Under the pieces are notes generated by a model. That model saw only the letters and a program-made list of their open reading frames with translations, was not told the DNA's origin and did not search any database. DNA of 64,000 bases, taken from Mycobacterium sp. MFM001. GTDB taxonomy: Bacteria; Actinomycetota; Actinomycetes; Mycobacteriales; Mycobacteriaceae. This document shows, piece after piece, positions 1 to 8,532 of this stretch; positions within the stretch are counted from its first letter, which is position 1; the number at the start of each line of letters is the position of its first letter. The stretch is taken from contig NZ_BFAB01000005.1 of the NCBI RefSeq assembly GCF_003402475.1, positions 189,633 through 253,632 on the forward strand. Reading direction: 5' to 3'. A program made the position numbers and the translations under genes.

Positions 1-1
1 C

Positions 2-490
2 CCGCACCAGGTTCAGGAGTGGGTCGGCGGGCTGCTGCAGGATCAGGCCCAGGGCAAGACCGAGGAGATCGCCTACACACCGGCCAAGACCGCCGCGAGC
101 GTCTTCAACGACACCGACATCAACGGGCTGGCCGCGGCTGTGTCGGAAGTATTGAGCGCCAAGGGCTTTGGCACAGGAATGGTCGGCAACAACGAAGGCG
201 CGCACGTGCAGGCAAGCCAGGTACAGGCCGCCAAGGCCGACGACCTGGGCGCGCAGGCGGTGGCCAAAGACCTCGGCGGTCTGCCCGTCGTCGCCGACGC
301 GTCGGTGCCGGCGGGTACCGTGCGGGTGGTGCTGGCCAACGACTACACCGGCCCGGGATCCGGGCTCGACGGCGGCGCCTCGCCGATGGCCGTCTCGTCG
401 AACTCGGGCACTGGCAACAACAACCCCGACGCTCCCCCGCCGTCGCCGATCCTGACCGCGGGCGCCGATCACCCGGAGTGTGTGAACTGA
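2..490 (+). CDS. lcp1: LCP (LytR-CpsA-Psr) family protein, C-terminal part
   Basis: Partial gene: the 5' end lies outside the window and 162 residues remain. The visible part is the LytR_C domain, with the stretch VFNDTDINGLA, then a helix and GFGTGMVGNNEG, which is the usual pattern of the C-terminal domain after an LCP phosphotransferase domain. It ends in a Pro/Asn/Ser-rich tail. LCP proteins attach arabinogalactan to peptidoglycan at the outer face of the membrane. Position just before a TIGR03089 gene and ctpC matches M. tuberculosis Rv3267 (Lcp1). The catalytic LCP domain cannot be checked here. The next gene overlaps its end by 13 bases. Confidence 0.85.
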   Translation, partial: PHQVQEWVGGLLQDQAQGKTEEIAYTPAKTAASVFNDTDINGLAAAVSEVLSAKGFGTGMVGNNEGAHVQASQVQAAKADDLGAQAVAKDLGGLPVVADASVPAGTVRVVLANDYTGPGSGLDGGASPMAVSSNSGTGNNNPDAPPPSPILTAGADHPECVN

Positions 491-1200
491 GCACGCTCAG
501 CGCTGCGATTCTCGACCCGATGCTGCGCGCCGACCCGGTCGGCCCGCGCATCACCTATTACGACGACGCCACCGGCGAGCGCATCGAGCTTTCCGCGGTG
601 ACGCTGGCCAACTGGGCCGCCAAGACCGGCAACCTGTTGCGCGACGAGCTCGGCGCCGGGTCGGGCAGCCGGGTGGCGGTACTGCTGCCGACCCATTGGC
701 AGACCGCCGCGGTGCTGTTCGGGGTGTGGTGGATCGGCGCGGAAGTGCTGCTCGGCGGCTCCTGGGACGCCGACGTGGCGTTGTGCACCGCGGCGCGGCT
801 GGAGGAGGCCGACGCCACCGGGGCCGGCGAGGTGGCGGTGTTGTCGCTCGATCCGTTCGGCAGCCCCGCACCCGACCTGCCGGTCGGGGTCACCGACTAT
901 GCGACAGCGGTGCGGGTGCACGGCGACCAGATCGACGGCGAACGCAATCCCGGCCCGGCGCTGGCCGGCCGGGCGGTCGACGAGGTCCTCGCCGACTGCC
1001 AAATCTCCGCTGCCACAAGAGGTTTGACATCCTCCGACCGGCTGCTGTCGTCCATGTCGTGGGACCGGCCCGCAGAGCTGATCGACGGGCTCCTGTCGGT
1101 GTTGGCGGTCGGCGCGTCGCTGGTGCAGGTGGCCAATCCCGATCCGGCGGCGCTGTCGCACCGGATCGAGACCGAGAAGGTCACCCGGGTACTCGACTAG
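478..1200 (+). CDS. TIGR03089 family protein (Rv3268-like)
   Basis: About 240 residues if translated from the GTG that overlaps the upstream stop; an ATG at 520 is a later alternative. The sequence resembles the start of an AMP-binding (acyl-CoA synthetase-like) fold: ITYYDDATGERIELS, then LANWAAKTGNLLRDELG and VAVLLPTHWQTAAVLFGVWW. It is far too short for a full adenylating enzyme and lacks the usual phosphate-binding loop and C-terminal lid. Mycobacteria carry this family, named TIGR03089, at this place (Rv3268). Function is unknown; a cell-envelope link is suggested only by the LCP neighbour. Confidence 0.8.
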   Translation: MCELSTLSAAILDPMLRADPVGPRITYYDDATGERIELSAVTLANWAAKTGNLLRDELGAGSGSRVAVLLPTHWQTAAVLFGVWWIGAEVLLGGSWDADVALCTAARLEEADATGAGEVAVLSLDPFGSPAPDLPVGVTDYATAVRVHGDQIDGERNPGPALAGRAVDEVLADCQISAATRGLTSSDRLLSSMSWDRPAELIDGLLSVLAVGASLVQVANPDPAALSHRIETEKVTRVLD

Positions 1201-1215
1201 AGCCCACCCGCCAAT

Positions 1216-1243
1216 ACATATTGGTATCGCAATATTTCTATGT
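1216..1243. promoter_or_regulatory. Nested inverted repeat upstream of pacL1-ctpC, likely metal-sensor operator
   Basis: ATATTG (1218-1223) and CAATAT (1230-1235) form a perfect six-base inverted repeat with a six-base spacer. ACATA (1216-1220) and TATGT (1239-1243) form an outer repeat. The segment is AT-rich against a very GC-rich background and lies 38 bases before the pacL1 ATG. ArsR/SmtB-type metal sensors bind AT-rich dyads of this kind, so an operator for a zinc or other metal sensor is inferred. No sensor gene is adjacent. Confidence 0.5.
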
Positions 1244-1281
1244 TAGGTTGGGCGCCACAGCGACGAAGGAGGAATGTGGCG

Positions 1282-1563
1282 ATGGTGGTGCACGGGCTAC
1301 TCGCGAAGGCGGCCGGGACGGTCGTCACCGGGCTGGTCGGAGTCAGCGCCTACGAGGCGCTGCGCAAGGCCGTGCGCTCGGCTCAGGTGCACAACGCGGC
1401 GGTCACCGCGACGGAGTGGAGTCTGCGCGGGACCCGGCGCGCCGAGGAAGCAGCGGAGTCGGCCCGCCTCAAGCTCGCCGACGTGGTGGCCGAAGCGCGC
1501 GAACGCATCGGCGAGGAAGCGCCTCCGCCCGCCGTCGGAGGCGACCACGACCACGAGCACTGA
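1282..1563 (+). CDS. pacL1: PacL1-like P-ATPase-associated membrane chaperone (DUF1490)
   Basis: 93 residues, the same length as Rv3269. The start ATG has an AAGGAGG nine bases upstream; a GTG at 1276 is in frame but too close to it. Residues 4-25 form one N-terminal membrane segment, followed by an amphipathic charged helix and a His/Asp-rich tail ending GGDHDHEH. That tail matches the metal-binding end reported for PacL1 proteins, which sit beside metal-exporting P-type ATPases, help them assemble and bind zinc. The ctpC start lies one base after its stop, so the two are almost certainly translated together. Confidence 0.88.
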   Translation: MVVHGLLAKAAGTVVTGLVGVSAYEALRKAVRSAQVHNAAVTATEWSLRGTRRAEEAAESARLKLADVVAEARERIGEEAPPPAVGGDHDHEH

Positions 1564-1564
1564 C

Positions 1565-3766
1565 GTGCGCGTCGTTTCCGACGCGGCCGGCCGGATGCGG
1601 GTGCAGGTCGATTGGGTGCGTTCGAATTCGCGGCGGGCAGTCGCGGTGGAGGAGGCCGTCGACAAGCAAAACGGGGTGCGCACGGTGCACGCCTATCCGC
1701 ACACCGGCTCGGTGGTGGTGTGGTACTCGCCGAAGCGCTGCGACCGTTCGGCGGTGCTGGAAGCCATCAAGTCGGCCGAACACGTTGCGGCCGAACTGAT
1801 TCCGGCGCGCACCCCACGCTCGTCGGATGTCCGCAACGCCGAGGTGTTGCGCATGGTGATCGGCGGAGCGGCGCTGGCATTGCTGGGGGTGCGCCGCTAC
1901 GTCTTCCAGCGCCCGCCGCTGCTCGGCCCGTCCGGCCAGCTGGTGGCGACCGGCGCGACGGTGTTCATGGGCTACCCGTTCCTGCGCGGCGCGCTGCGCT
2001 CGCTGCGGTCCGGACGCGCCGGCACCGATGCGTTGGTCACCGCAGCGACGGTGGCCAGCCTGGTGCTGCGCGAGAACGTGGTCGCGCTGACCGTGCTGTG
2101 GCTGCTGAATATCGGTGAGTACCTTCAGGATCTGACGCTGCGACGGACCCGGCGGGCCATCTCCGACCTGCTGCGCGGCACCGCCGACACGGCGTGGATC
2201 CGGGTCGACGACGGCAACGAGGTCCAGGTGCCGATGGACACCGTGCAGGTCGGCGACGAGGTGGTAGTCCACGACCACGTGGCGATACCGGTCGACGGCG
2301 AGGTGGTCGACGGCGAGGCGATCGTCGACCAGTCCGCAATCACCGGCGAGACCTTGCCGGTCAGCATCGTCACCGGGGCGCGGGTGCACGCCGGTTCGGT
2401 GGTACTGCGGGGACGCGTGGTGGTGCGCGCCAGCGCCGTCGGCAACGAAACCACGATCGGCCGCATCATTACCAGAGTCGAAGAGGCCCAACATGATCGG
2501 GCGCCGATCCAAACGGTCGGCGAGAACTTCTCCCGTCGCTTCGTTCCCATCTCGTTCGTCGTGTCGGCGATCACGCTGGCGATCACCGGTGATGTCCGGC
2601 GCGCGATGACCATGCTGCTGATCGCCTGCCCGTGCGCGGTGGGCTTGGCGACGCCGACCGCGATCAGCGCCGCGATCGGCAACGGCGCCCGCCGGGGCAT
2701 CCTGATCAAGGGCGGTTCGCACCTGGAGCAGGCGGGCCGGGTCGACGCGATCGTGTTCGACAAGACCGGGACGCTGACCGTCGGCCGTCCGGTCGTGACG
2801 AATATCATTGCGCTACATAAGGATTGGCAGCCCGAGCAGGTGCTCGCCTATGCGGCCAGCTCGGAGCTGCACTCGCGGCATCCGCTGGCCGAGGCGGTGA
2901 TCCGCTCGACCGAGGAACGCCGGATCATCATCCCGCCGCACGAGGAGTGCGAGGTGCTGGTGGGCCTGGGCATGCGGACGTGGGCCGACGGGCGAACCCT
3001 GCTGCTGGGCAGCCCGTCGCTGCTGCAGTCCGAAAACGTCACGGTCTCCCGAGAAGCGGCCGAGTGGGTGGACAAGCTGCGCCGCCAGGCCGAGACTCCG
3101 CTGCTGTTGGCGGTGGACGGCACGCTGGTCGGTCTGATCAGCCTGCGCGACGAGGTTCGCACCGAGGCACCCGAAGTGCTGAAGCAGCTGCGCGCCAACG
3201 GAATCCGCCGGATCGTGATGCTCACCGGCGACCACCCGGAGATCGCCAAGGTGGTGGCCGCCGACCTGGCCATCGACGAGTGGCGCGCCGAGGTGCTGCC
3301 CGAGGACAAGCTCGAAGTCGTACGCCAGCTACAAGACGAGGGCCACGTCGTCGGGATGGTCGGCGACGGGATCAACGACGCCCCGGCGCTGGCGGCGGCC
3401 GACATCGGGATCGCCATGGGGCTGGCCGGAACCGACGTCGCCGTCGAAACCGCCGACGTCGCACTGGCCAACGACGACCTGCAGCGTCTGCTCGACGTGC
3501 GGGATCTGGGTGCGCGGGCGGTCGAGGTGATCCGGGAGAACTACGGCATGTCGATCGCCGTCAACGCCGCCGGGCTGCTGATCGGCGCCGGCGGCGCGTT
3601 GTCGCCGGTGCTGGCGGCCATCCTGCACAACGCGTCGTCCGTGGCCGTCGTCGCCAACAGCTCCCGGCTGATCCGCTACCGGCTCGATCAGACCCGCGCC
3701 GCCTCCAGCGAGGCGTCACCAGGGCATCAACCGTCGGCCCTCCCCAAAGTGCGAGGAAGCACGTAG
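1565..3766 (+). CDS. ctpC: Heavy-metal-exporting P1B-type ATPase CtpC
   Basis: 733 residues from a GTG just after the pacL1 stop; M. tuberculosis CtpC has 718. In order: an N-terminal ferredoxin-like metal-binding fold without a CxxC, membrane helices, the actuator loop with TGET, the transmembrane metal site CPC at residues 355-357, the phosphorylation site DKTGT at 399-403, the HP motif of class IB pumps (HPLAEAV), and the hinge motif GDGINDAPAL. It pumps metal out across the plasma membrane; CtpC is tied to zinc resistance and manganese metalation of exported proteins. Expression is probably controlled from the dyad upstream of pacL1. Confidence 0.95.
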   Translation: MRVVSDAAGRMRVQVDWVRSNSRRAVAVEEAVDKQNGVRTVHAYPHTGSVVVWYSPKRCDRSAVLEAIKSAEHVAAELIPARTPRSSDVRNAEVLRMVIGGAALALLGVRRYVFQRPPLLGPSGQLVATGATVFMGYPFLRGALRSLRSGRAGTDALVTAATVASLVLRENVVALTVLWLLNIGEYLQDLTLRRTRRAISDLLRGTADTAWIRVDDGNEVQVPMDTVQVGDEVVVHDHVAIPVDGEVVDGEAIVDQSAITGETLPVSIVTGARVHAGSVVLRGRVVVRASAVGNETTIGRIITRVEEAQHDRAPIQTVGENFSRRFVPISFVVSAITLAITGDVRRAMTMLLIACPCAVGLATPTAISAAIGNGARRGILIKGGSHLEQAGRVDAIVFDKTGTLTVGRPVVTNIIALHKDWQPEQVLAYAASSELHSRHPLAEAVIRSTEERRIIIPPHEECEVLVGLGMRTWADGRTLLLGSPSLLQSENVTVSREAAEWVDKLRRQAETPLLLAVDGTLVGLISLRDEVRTEAPEVLKQLRANGIRRIVMLTGDHPEIAKVVAADLAIDEWRAEVLPEDKLEVVRQLQDEGHVVGMVGDGINDAPALAAADIGIAMGLAGTDVAVETADVALANDDLQRLLDVRDLGARAVEVIRENYGMSIAVNAAGLLIGAGGALSPVLAAILHNASSVAVVANSSRLIRYRLDQTRAASSEASPGHQPSALPKVRGST

Positions 3767-3775
3767 CCTGAGCCG

Positions 3776-4549
3776 ATGAACGAGCAGCTTCATTCGCTTT
3801 CCCGCGAGTTGGCGGAAGTGGGCCGACTGGTCGACGACGACGACGTCATCAGCGTGGTCGAGCGGATGGTCAGACGTGCGGTGCGCACGATTCCGGGCTG
3901 CGAGCACGCCACGGTCACCGTGGAGGTTGCGCCGGGCAAGCTCGAGACGGTGGCGGGCGGTGAGGTCGCCGCGCTGGTACACCATCCCGACGAGCCGCGC
4001 CCGTGGGAAGGCCCGATCCTGGACGCGATCCGCTACCGCGAGCCGCGCCGGGTCGAGGACGCCGAGACCGAGCAGCGCTGGCCGGGGTTCAGCGAACGGA
4101 TGCGCAGCGCCGGTTTTCGCAGTTGCCTCGCGTTGCCGCTGCCCGCGTTCCGCCGGCCGTCGGTGGGATGCACGCTGTTCTCGCCTCGTCCCAACCAATT
4201 CACCGAGCACGTCATGGATTTGGTGATGCTCTTCGCGTTGCACGCCGGCACCACGTTCGACAACGCCGCGCTTTACGACGATTCACGCCGCCTGGTCGAC
4301 CACCTGCACGCCGCGCTGGCCACCCGCGACCTGATCGGCCAGGCGAAGGGGCTGCTGATGCGCCAGTACTCGTGCGACTCCGAGGATGCCTTCGACCGGT
4401 TGCGGCGTGCCTCGCAACACCACAACGTCAAGCTTCGGCACCTGGCCGCCGAGCTGGTCGAGGCGCAAGAGCAGGGCCGGCTCGAACCGGTGCTGAGCCG
4501 GTGGTTCGCCACCGGCGAGGAGTCCAGCATGGCGGCCGCCGCAACCTGA
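3776..4549 (+). CDS. GAF-ANTAR RNA-binding antitermination regulator
   Basis: 257 residues. Residues 1 to about 165 look like a GAF sensor domain. The C-terminal part, roughly 175-235, is an ANTAR domain: a helix with ATRDLIGQAKGLLMRQY, then DAFDRLRRAS and LRHLAAELV, the usual three-helix pattern. ANTAR proteins bind paired hairpins in nascent RNA and prevent termination. The gene begins nine bases after ctpC, so it may share its message, and ends about 35 bases before the cobalamin riboswitch. M. tuberculosis has no gene here. The signal sensed by the GAF domain is unknown. Confidence 0.85.
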   Translation: MNEQLHSLSRELAEVGRLVDDDDVISVVERMVRRAVRTIPGCEHATVTVEVAPGKLETVAGGEVAALVHHPDEPRPWEGPILDAIRYREPRRVEDAETEQRWPGFSERMRSAGFRSCLALPLPAFRRPSVGCTLFSPRPNQFTEHVMDLVMLFALHAGTTFDNAALYDDSRRLVDHLHAALATRDLIGQAKGLLMRQYSCDSEDAFDRLRRASQHHNVKLRHLAAELVEAQEQGRLEPVLSRWFATGEESSMAAAAT

Positions 4550-4581
4550 CCGCGCGCCGCCGTCGCCCACCTGCAAACGGC

Positions 4582-4775
4582 ATGCAACAATGTCGCCCGT
4601 AAGGCGATGACGACGCAGGAAGCCGGTGCAAATCCGGCGCGGTCCCGCCACTGTCATCGGGGAGCGACCCTCACACGCCACGGCCCACGGGTTGGAAGGC
4701 GAGGCGAGCAGCGATCCGAGAGCCAGGAGACTCGCGTCATCGCGTCCTGCGACCCGGGGCGGTGTACCCCGAGAG
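4582..4775 (+). ncRNA. Cobalamin riboswitch
   Basis: The core carries the conserved GCCGGTGCAAATCCGGC hairpin (4622-4638) followed by GCGGTCCCGCCACTGT, both hallmarks of the B12 aptamer. CGATGA (4605-4610) pairs perfectly with TCATCG (4654-4659) to close that arm. The B12 box AGCCAGGAGAC is at 4721-4731. A hairpin with stem CGGGG/CCCCG (4755-4771) follows and ends at the purine-rich segment before the GTG at 4791. There is no U-tract, so control of translation initiation is more likely than termination. Ends are approximate. It should repress the downstream uptake operon when adenosylcobalamin is plentiful. Confidence 0.95.
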
Positions 4776-4790
4776 AGCTGACCGACGTCC

Positions 4791-5879
4791 GTGTCCCGCG
4801 TGTCATGGGCGGCCCTCGCCGCTGCCATTGCCTTGGCGCTGATTCCGTGCGCCTGCGCCTCCCTTGCCGATACCGGCCGCCCGCGCCCGGGCTGCATCGC
4901 TGACTTCGACCCGGACGCCGACTATTTCCCGGACAAGTCGACGGTCACCGACGCCGTCAACTTCACGATCAGCTATCACCGCAGCTATCAGGTCCTGACC
5001 GTCAGGCAGCCCTATCCCAACGCGTCTGCCGAGTCGTATGTGCTGGTGCGTTGCGGCGCCCCGGCCCCGCACCTGACCGGCGACCTGGCCCGTGCGCAGC
5101 AGGTCACGGTTCCGGTCACCGGCCTGTATTCGGCCTCGACCACCCACCTGGGCATGCTCGCCGAGCTCGACCGGACCGACGTGGTCGTCGGGCATGCGCG
5201 CGGCGCGCAGGTCGACGTCGAGGCTGTCGTCGCCGCCGATCCCGACGTGTTGGTGACCGCGGGCATCGACGATCCGGGTTACGCCCGGCTGCGCGACGCC
5301 GGCGTCGACGTCCTCGCCGACGCCGAGTGGCTGGAGGCCACCCCGCTGGGCCGGGCAGAGTGGGTCAAGGTGTTCGCGGCGCTGACCGGCACCGAGAAGA
5401 ACGCCGGCGAACTGTACGCCAAGCTGCGCGGCGACTACGGCAAGGTCACCCAAAACGCCAGGGGCGCAAGGCCTCTCGAGGTGCTGGCCGGAACCATGCA
5501 CCAGGGCGCCTGGTCCATGCCCGCGGGCGGCGGCTACGCCGGGCGACTCATCGTCGACGCCGGCGGCAGCTACCCGTGGGCCGGCGACACGAGTACCGGC
5601 AGCCTGCAGCTGAACTTCGAATCGGTGTTCGCCAAGGCCGGCCACGCACCGCGCTGGCTGGTGACTACCGACTGGAAGACGCTCGACGACGCGCTGGCCG
5701 CCGACATCCGCTACGGCCGCCTGACGGCGGTTCGCGACGGCCAGGTCTGGTCGGCGGGCAACGACTACTGGGAGCGTGGCGTCGCGCGACCCGATCTGGT
5801 GCTCGCCGATCTGGTGGCGATCCTGCATCCCGAACTCGCACCGGACCACCGGTTCGCCTTCTACCGGAAGCTGACATGA
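4791..5879 (+). CDS. ABC transporter substrate-binding protein (BtuF/FepB type), corrinoid candidate
   Basis: 362 residues from GTG; a second GTG at 4800 is possible. The N-terminus is a signal sequence with two Cys near residues 20-22; the lipobox is imperfect, so lipid anchoring is uncertain. The rest fits the class III binding proteins of iron-complex and B12 importers: a first lobe with TVPVTGLYSASTTHLGML, then AVVAADPDVLVTAGIDD, a long linking helix and a second lobe ending near the C-terminus. It starts 16 bases after the riboswitch hairpin and overlaps the permease by ATGA. A corrinoid ligand is inferred from the riboswitch; a ferric siderophore or other metal complex is the alternative. 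Confidence 0.88.
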   Translation: MSRVSWAALAAAIALALIPCACASLADTGRPRPGCIADFDPDADYFPDKSTVTDAVNFTISYHRSYQVLTVRQPYPNASAESYVLVRCGAPAPHLTGDLARAQQVTVPVTGLYSASTTHLGMLAELDRTDVVVGHARGAQVDVEAVVAADPDVLVTAGIDDPGYARLRDAGVDVLADAEWLEATPLGRAEWVKVFAALTGTEKNAGELYAKLRGDYGKVTQNARGARPLEVLAGTMHQGAWSMPAGGGYAGRLIVDAGGSYPWAGDTSTGSLQLNFESVFAKAGHAPRWLVTTDWKTLDDALAADIRYGRLTAVRDGQVWSAGNDYWERGVARPDLVLADLVAILHPELAPDHRFAFYRKLT

Positions 5880-6892
5880 GCCGGGCGGCGGCGGTGCTGG
5901 CCGCGTTGGCCGGCGGGGTGGTTGTGCTGGGTCTGTTGGGGCTTGCGGTCGGGCCGGTGCGGGTGCCGCTGGCCGACACCGCCCGGGTCCTCGTCGGCGC
6001 GGCGCCGTCGGACCCGCGCTGGCAGGTGATCGTGGCCGACATGCGGCTGCCGCGAGCACTCACCGCCGTCGCCGCCGGCGCCGGCCTCGGGGTCGCGGGG
6101 CTGCAGATGCAGACGCTGTTTCGCAACACGCTCGCCGACCCGTACGTCCTTGGCGTCAGTTCCGGTGCAAGCCTCGGTGTTTCGCTGGTAGTGCTTGCCG
6201 CAGGATCAGGCTTCACCGCTGGCGGGCGTGCGGGCGTGGTTGTCGCCGCGGCGCTGGGCGCGGGGGTGGTGCTGGCTGTTGTTCTGCTGCTGGCTCGCCG
6301 GGTTCGGTCGGCCGCGACACTGCTGCTGATCGGCGTGATGGTCGGCGCGGCCGTCACCGCGATCGTCAGCGTGCTGCTGGTCTACGCCGACCCGCAGCGT
6401 GTTCAGCAGTACTTGCTGTGGGGGCTGGGCAGTTTCGCCGGCACCGGCTGGGCCGACCTGCGGCTGCTGTTACCGCTCGTCGGTGCGGGTGTGGCGGCTT
6501 GCGCGCTGACGGTGAGTCCCCTCAATGCGCTGCTGCTCGGCGAGGGCTACGCCCGCACGATGGGTATCGACGTGCGACGGCTGCGGGTGATCACCGTCGC
6601 GTCGGGGTCGCTGCTGGCGGGGGTGACGACGGCGTTCTGCGGGCCGATCGCCTTTCTGGGGCTGGCGGTTCCGCATCTGTCGCGTCTCGCGTTGGGCACC
6701 TCCGATCACCGGGTGGTGCTGCCGGGTGCGGTGCTGATGGGCGCGGCGGTCGCGCTGGGATGCGGGCTCGTCAGCCAGGTTCCGGGCAGCGACGCGGTGC
6801 TTCCGGTCAATGCGGTCACCGCGCTGATCGGGGCACCGATCGTCGTGGCCGTGCTGCTGCGCAACCGCCGCGGTGTGGGGATGGTGCAATGA
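5876..6892 (+). CDS. FecCD/BtuC-type ABC transporter permease
   Basis: 338 residues with about nine or ten membrane helices, the normal size for this family. Typical stretches are LPRALTAVAAGAGLGVAG, then LADPYVLGVSSGASLG and, near the end, FCGPIAFLGLAVPHLSRLA, which contains the loop that contacts the ATPase. The start is fixed by the ATGA overlap with the binding-protein gene, and its own end overlaps the ATPase gene by ATGA. It should form the dimeric channel of a type II importer. M. tuberculosis has no BtuC-like permease at this locus. Confidence 0.93.
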   Translation: MSRAAAVLAALAGGVVVLGLLGLAVGPVRVPLADTARVLVGAAPSDPRWQVIVADMRLPRALTAVAAGAGLGVAGLQMQTLFRNTLADPYVLGVSSGASLGVSLVVLAAGSGFTAGGRAGVVVAAALGAGVVLAVVLLLARRVRSAATLLLIGVMVGAAVTAIVSVLLVYADPQRVQQYLLWGLGSFAGTGWADLRLLLPLVGAGVAACALTVSPLNALLLGEGYARTMGIDVRRLRVITVASGSLLAGVTTAFCGPIAFLGLAVPHLSRLALGTSDHRVVLPGAVLMGAAVALGCGLVSQVPGSDAVLPVNAVTALIGAPIVVAVLLRNRRGVGMVQ

Positions 6893-8532
6893 TCGAATTA
6901 CCTGATCTGGCAATCGGTTACCGAGGTCGGCGCCACAGCAGGGTGGTGGCCGAGGGCCTGCATGCCAAGGCGCGCCGCGGCGAGCTCACGGTGCTGTTGG
7001 GCCCCAACGGCTGCGGGAAGTCCACGCTGATCCGCACTCTGTGCGGGCTGCAGCCCGCGCTCGACGGGCGGGTACTGCTCGACGGCGACGATCTCGCCGC
7101 GGTGGCGTCCGGCGAGCTGGCCCGGCGGGTGGCGGTCGTGCTTACTGACCGCATCGATCCCGGGCTGCTCTCAGCGCGCGAACTCGTTGGGCTGGGCCGC
7201 ATTCCGCATCTCGGGTTTGGCGGCCGGCTGACCCGCGACGACCACGCCGTCGTCGACTGGGCATTGCACGCCGTGGGTGCTGCCCATCTGGCGGAGCGGC
7301 CCGCCGCCGAGCTCTCCGACGGCGAACGGCAGCGAGTGCTGACTGCCCGCGCGCTCGCCCAGCAGCCGTCAGTGCTGGTTCTCGACGAGCCGACCGCCTT
7401 TCTCGACGTGCCGTCCCGCGCCGGCCTGGTCGAGGTGCTACGCGGGCTGGCCCGCGACCACGGCCTGGCGATCGTGATGTCCACACACGACGTCGAATTG
7501 GCGCTGCGCGTCGCCGACCGGGTGTGGCTGCTGGGCAGCGACGGCACGCTGGTCGACGCTATCCCGGAAGAGCACCTGCTGTCCGGCCGTCTCGGCGAGC
7601 TGTTCGCGGTGGCCGAGCACGGCGGGCGGGCTGCGCGTGTCGATGCGCCGGACCCGCTGCGCAGCGCGCTAGGACGGCTGCTCACCCGGGAAGGCTGGGG
7701 CACAAGCGAACCCGCGGAGATCGTCGTCACCGCGCCTGATGCCAACCGGATCACCGTACGCACGGCCGGGTTCGCCGTGTCGGTCGCACTGAGCGGCCTG
7801 CCGGCGCTGCTTCGCGAGCTTCCGCCGAGCAGCCACCGATGCGCACCCGAGCCACAGACGGCGGCGATGCTGGCCGAATTGTCCACAGTCAGCCAGTATT
7901 TCGCTGTCGGTACCGGTCCGGTCGATCGTGGCTGGCGGCCGGTGCGGCGGCTCTACACGGACACCGAGCTGCTCTTCGCCATCGTGGGTCGCGTGCAGGA
8001 GCGCATCGACGCCTCGGAGCGCCGGGTCGCGGCGTCGACGTTATTCCTCGGCTTCGCCGCCCGGTTGTGGTCGGTCGGGCTCGGCGCGGTGGTCGGCTAC
8101 CGGTTGCTGCCCGACCTGGACCCCGAGCAGCTGCTGTTCCGGGAGAGCGATGGCCGCATCGAGCTGCACGTCGAACATCCGGTCGCGTGGCAGGGTGACG
8201 ATTTGGACGCGCTGCTGGCCGACATGGTCCTCGACACACATCTGGCCCCGCTCACGGCGGCGCTGCGCCGCCTCGGCCCGATCTCGGACAAGGTGCTGCG
8301 CGGCAACGCGGCGTCCGCGCTGCTCGGCGCCGCACGTGTCTTCGGCCGCGAGCCCGGCCGGCAACTGGCCCGCAGCTTGTGCGACGACGAAAGGCTTTCG
8401 GGCGCAATCTGTTTCGGCAAGGGCGGTTACCGCCGGACCAGCTGCTGCCTGTACTACCGCACACCCGGCAGCGGGCTGTGCGACGAGTGCGTGCTCACAA
8501 CCAAGCCCAACCGCAGAAAGGATGCCTCATGA
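6889..8532 (+). CDS. ABC ATPase fused to FhuF-like 2Fe-2S reductase domain
   Basis: 547 residues in one open frame. Residues 1-245 are a BtuD/FecE-type ATPase with Walker A GPNGCGKST at 38-46, the signature LSDGE at 142-146, Walker B with D166-E167 and the switch His in MSTHD. From about residue 320 the protein matches the FhuF ferric-siderophore reductase family, ending in C519-C520-x10-C531-x2-C534, the exact FhuF 2Fe-2S pattern. ATPases of this family normally stop near 260 residues, so this is a true fusion. It couples ATP-driven import with a cytoplasmic one-electron reductase. Under riboswitch control, reduction of imported cob(III)alamin is a natural inference; ferric-complex reduction is the known family role. 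Confidence 0.9.
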   Translation: MIELPDLAIGYRGRRHSRVVAEGLHAKARRGELTVLLGPNGCGKSTLIRTLCGLQPALDGRVLLDGDDLAAVASGELARRVAVVLTDRIDPGLLSARELVGLGRIPHLGFGGRLTRDDHAVVDWALHAVGAAHLAERPAAELSDGERQRVLTARALAQQPSVLVLDEPTAFLDVPSRAGLVEVLRGLARDHGLAIVMSTHDVELALRVADRVWLLGSDGTLVDAIPEEHLLSGRLGELFAVAEHGGRAARVDAPDPLRSALGRLLTREGWGTSEPAEIVVTAPDANRITVRTAGFAVSVALSGLPALLRELPPSSHRCAPEPQTAAMLAELSTVSQYFAVGTGPVDRGWRPVRRLYTDTELLFAIVGRVQERIDASERRVAASTLFLGFAARLWSVGLGAVVGYRLLPDLDPEQLLFRESDGRIELHVEHPVAWQGDDLDALLADMVLDTHLAPLTAALRRLGPISDKVLRGNAASALLGAARVFGREPGRQLARSLCDDERLSGAICFGKGGYRRTSCCLYYRTPGSGLCDECVLTTKPNRRKDAS

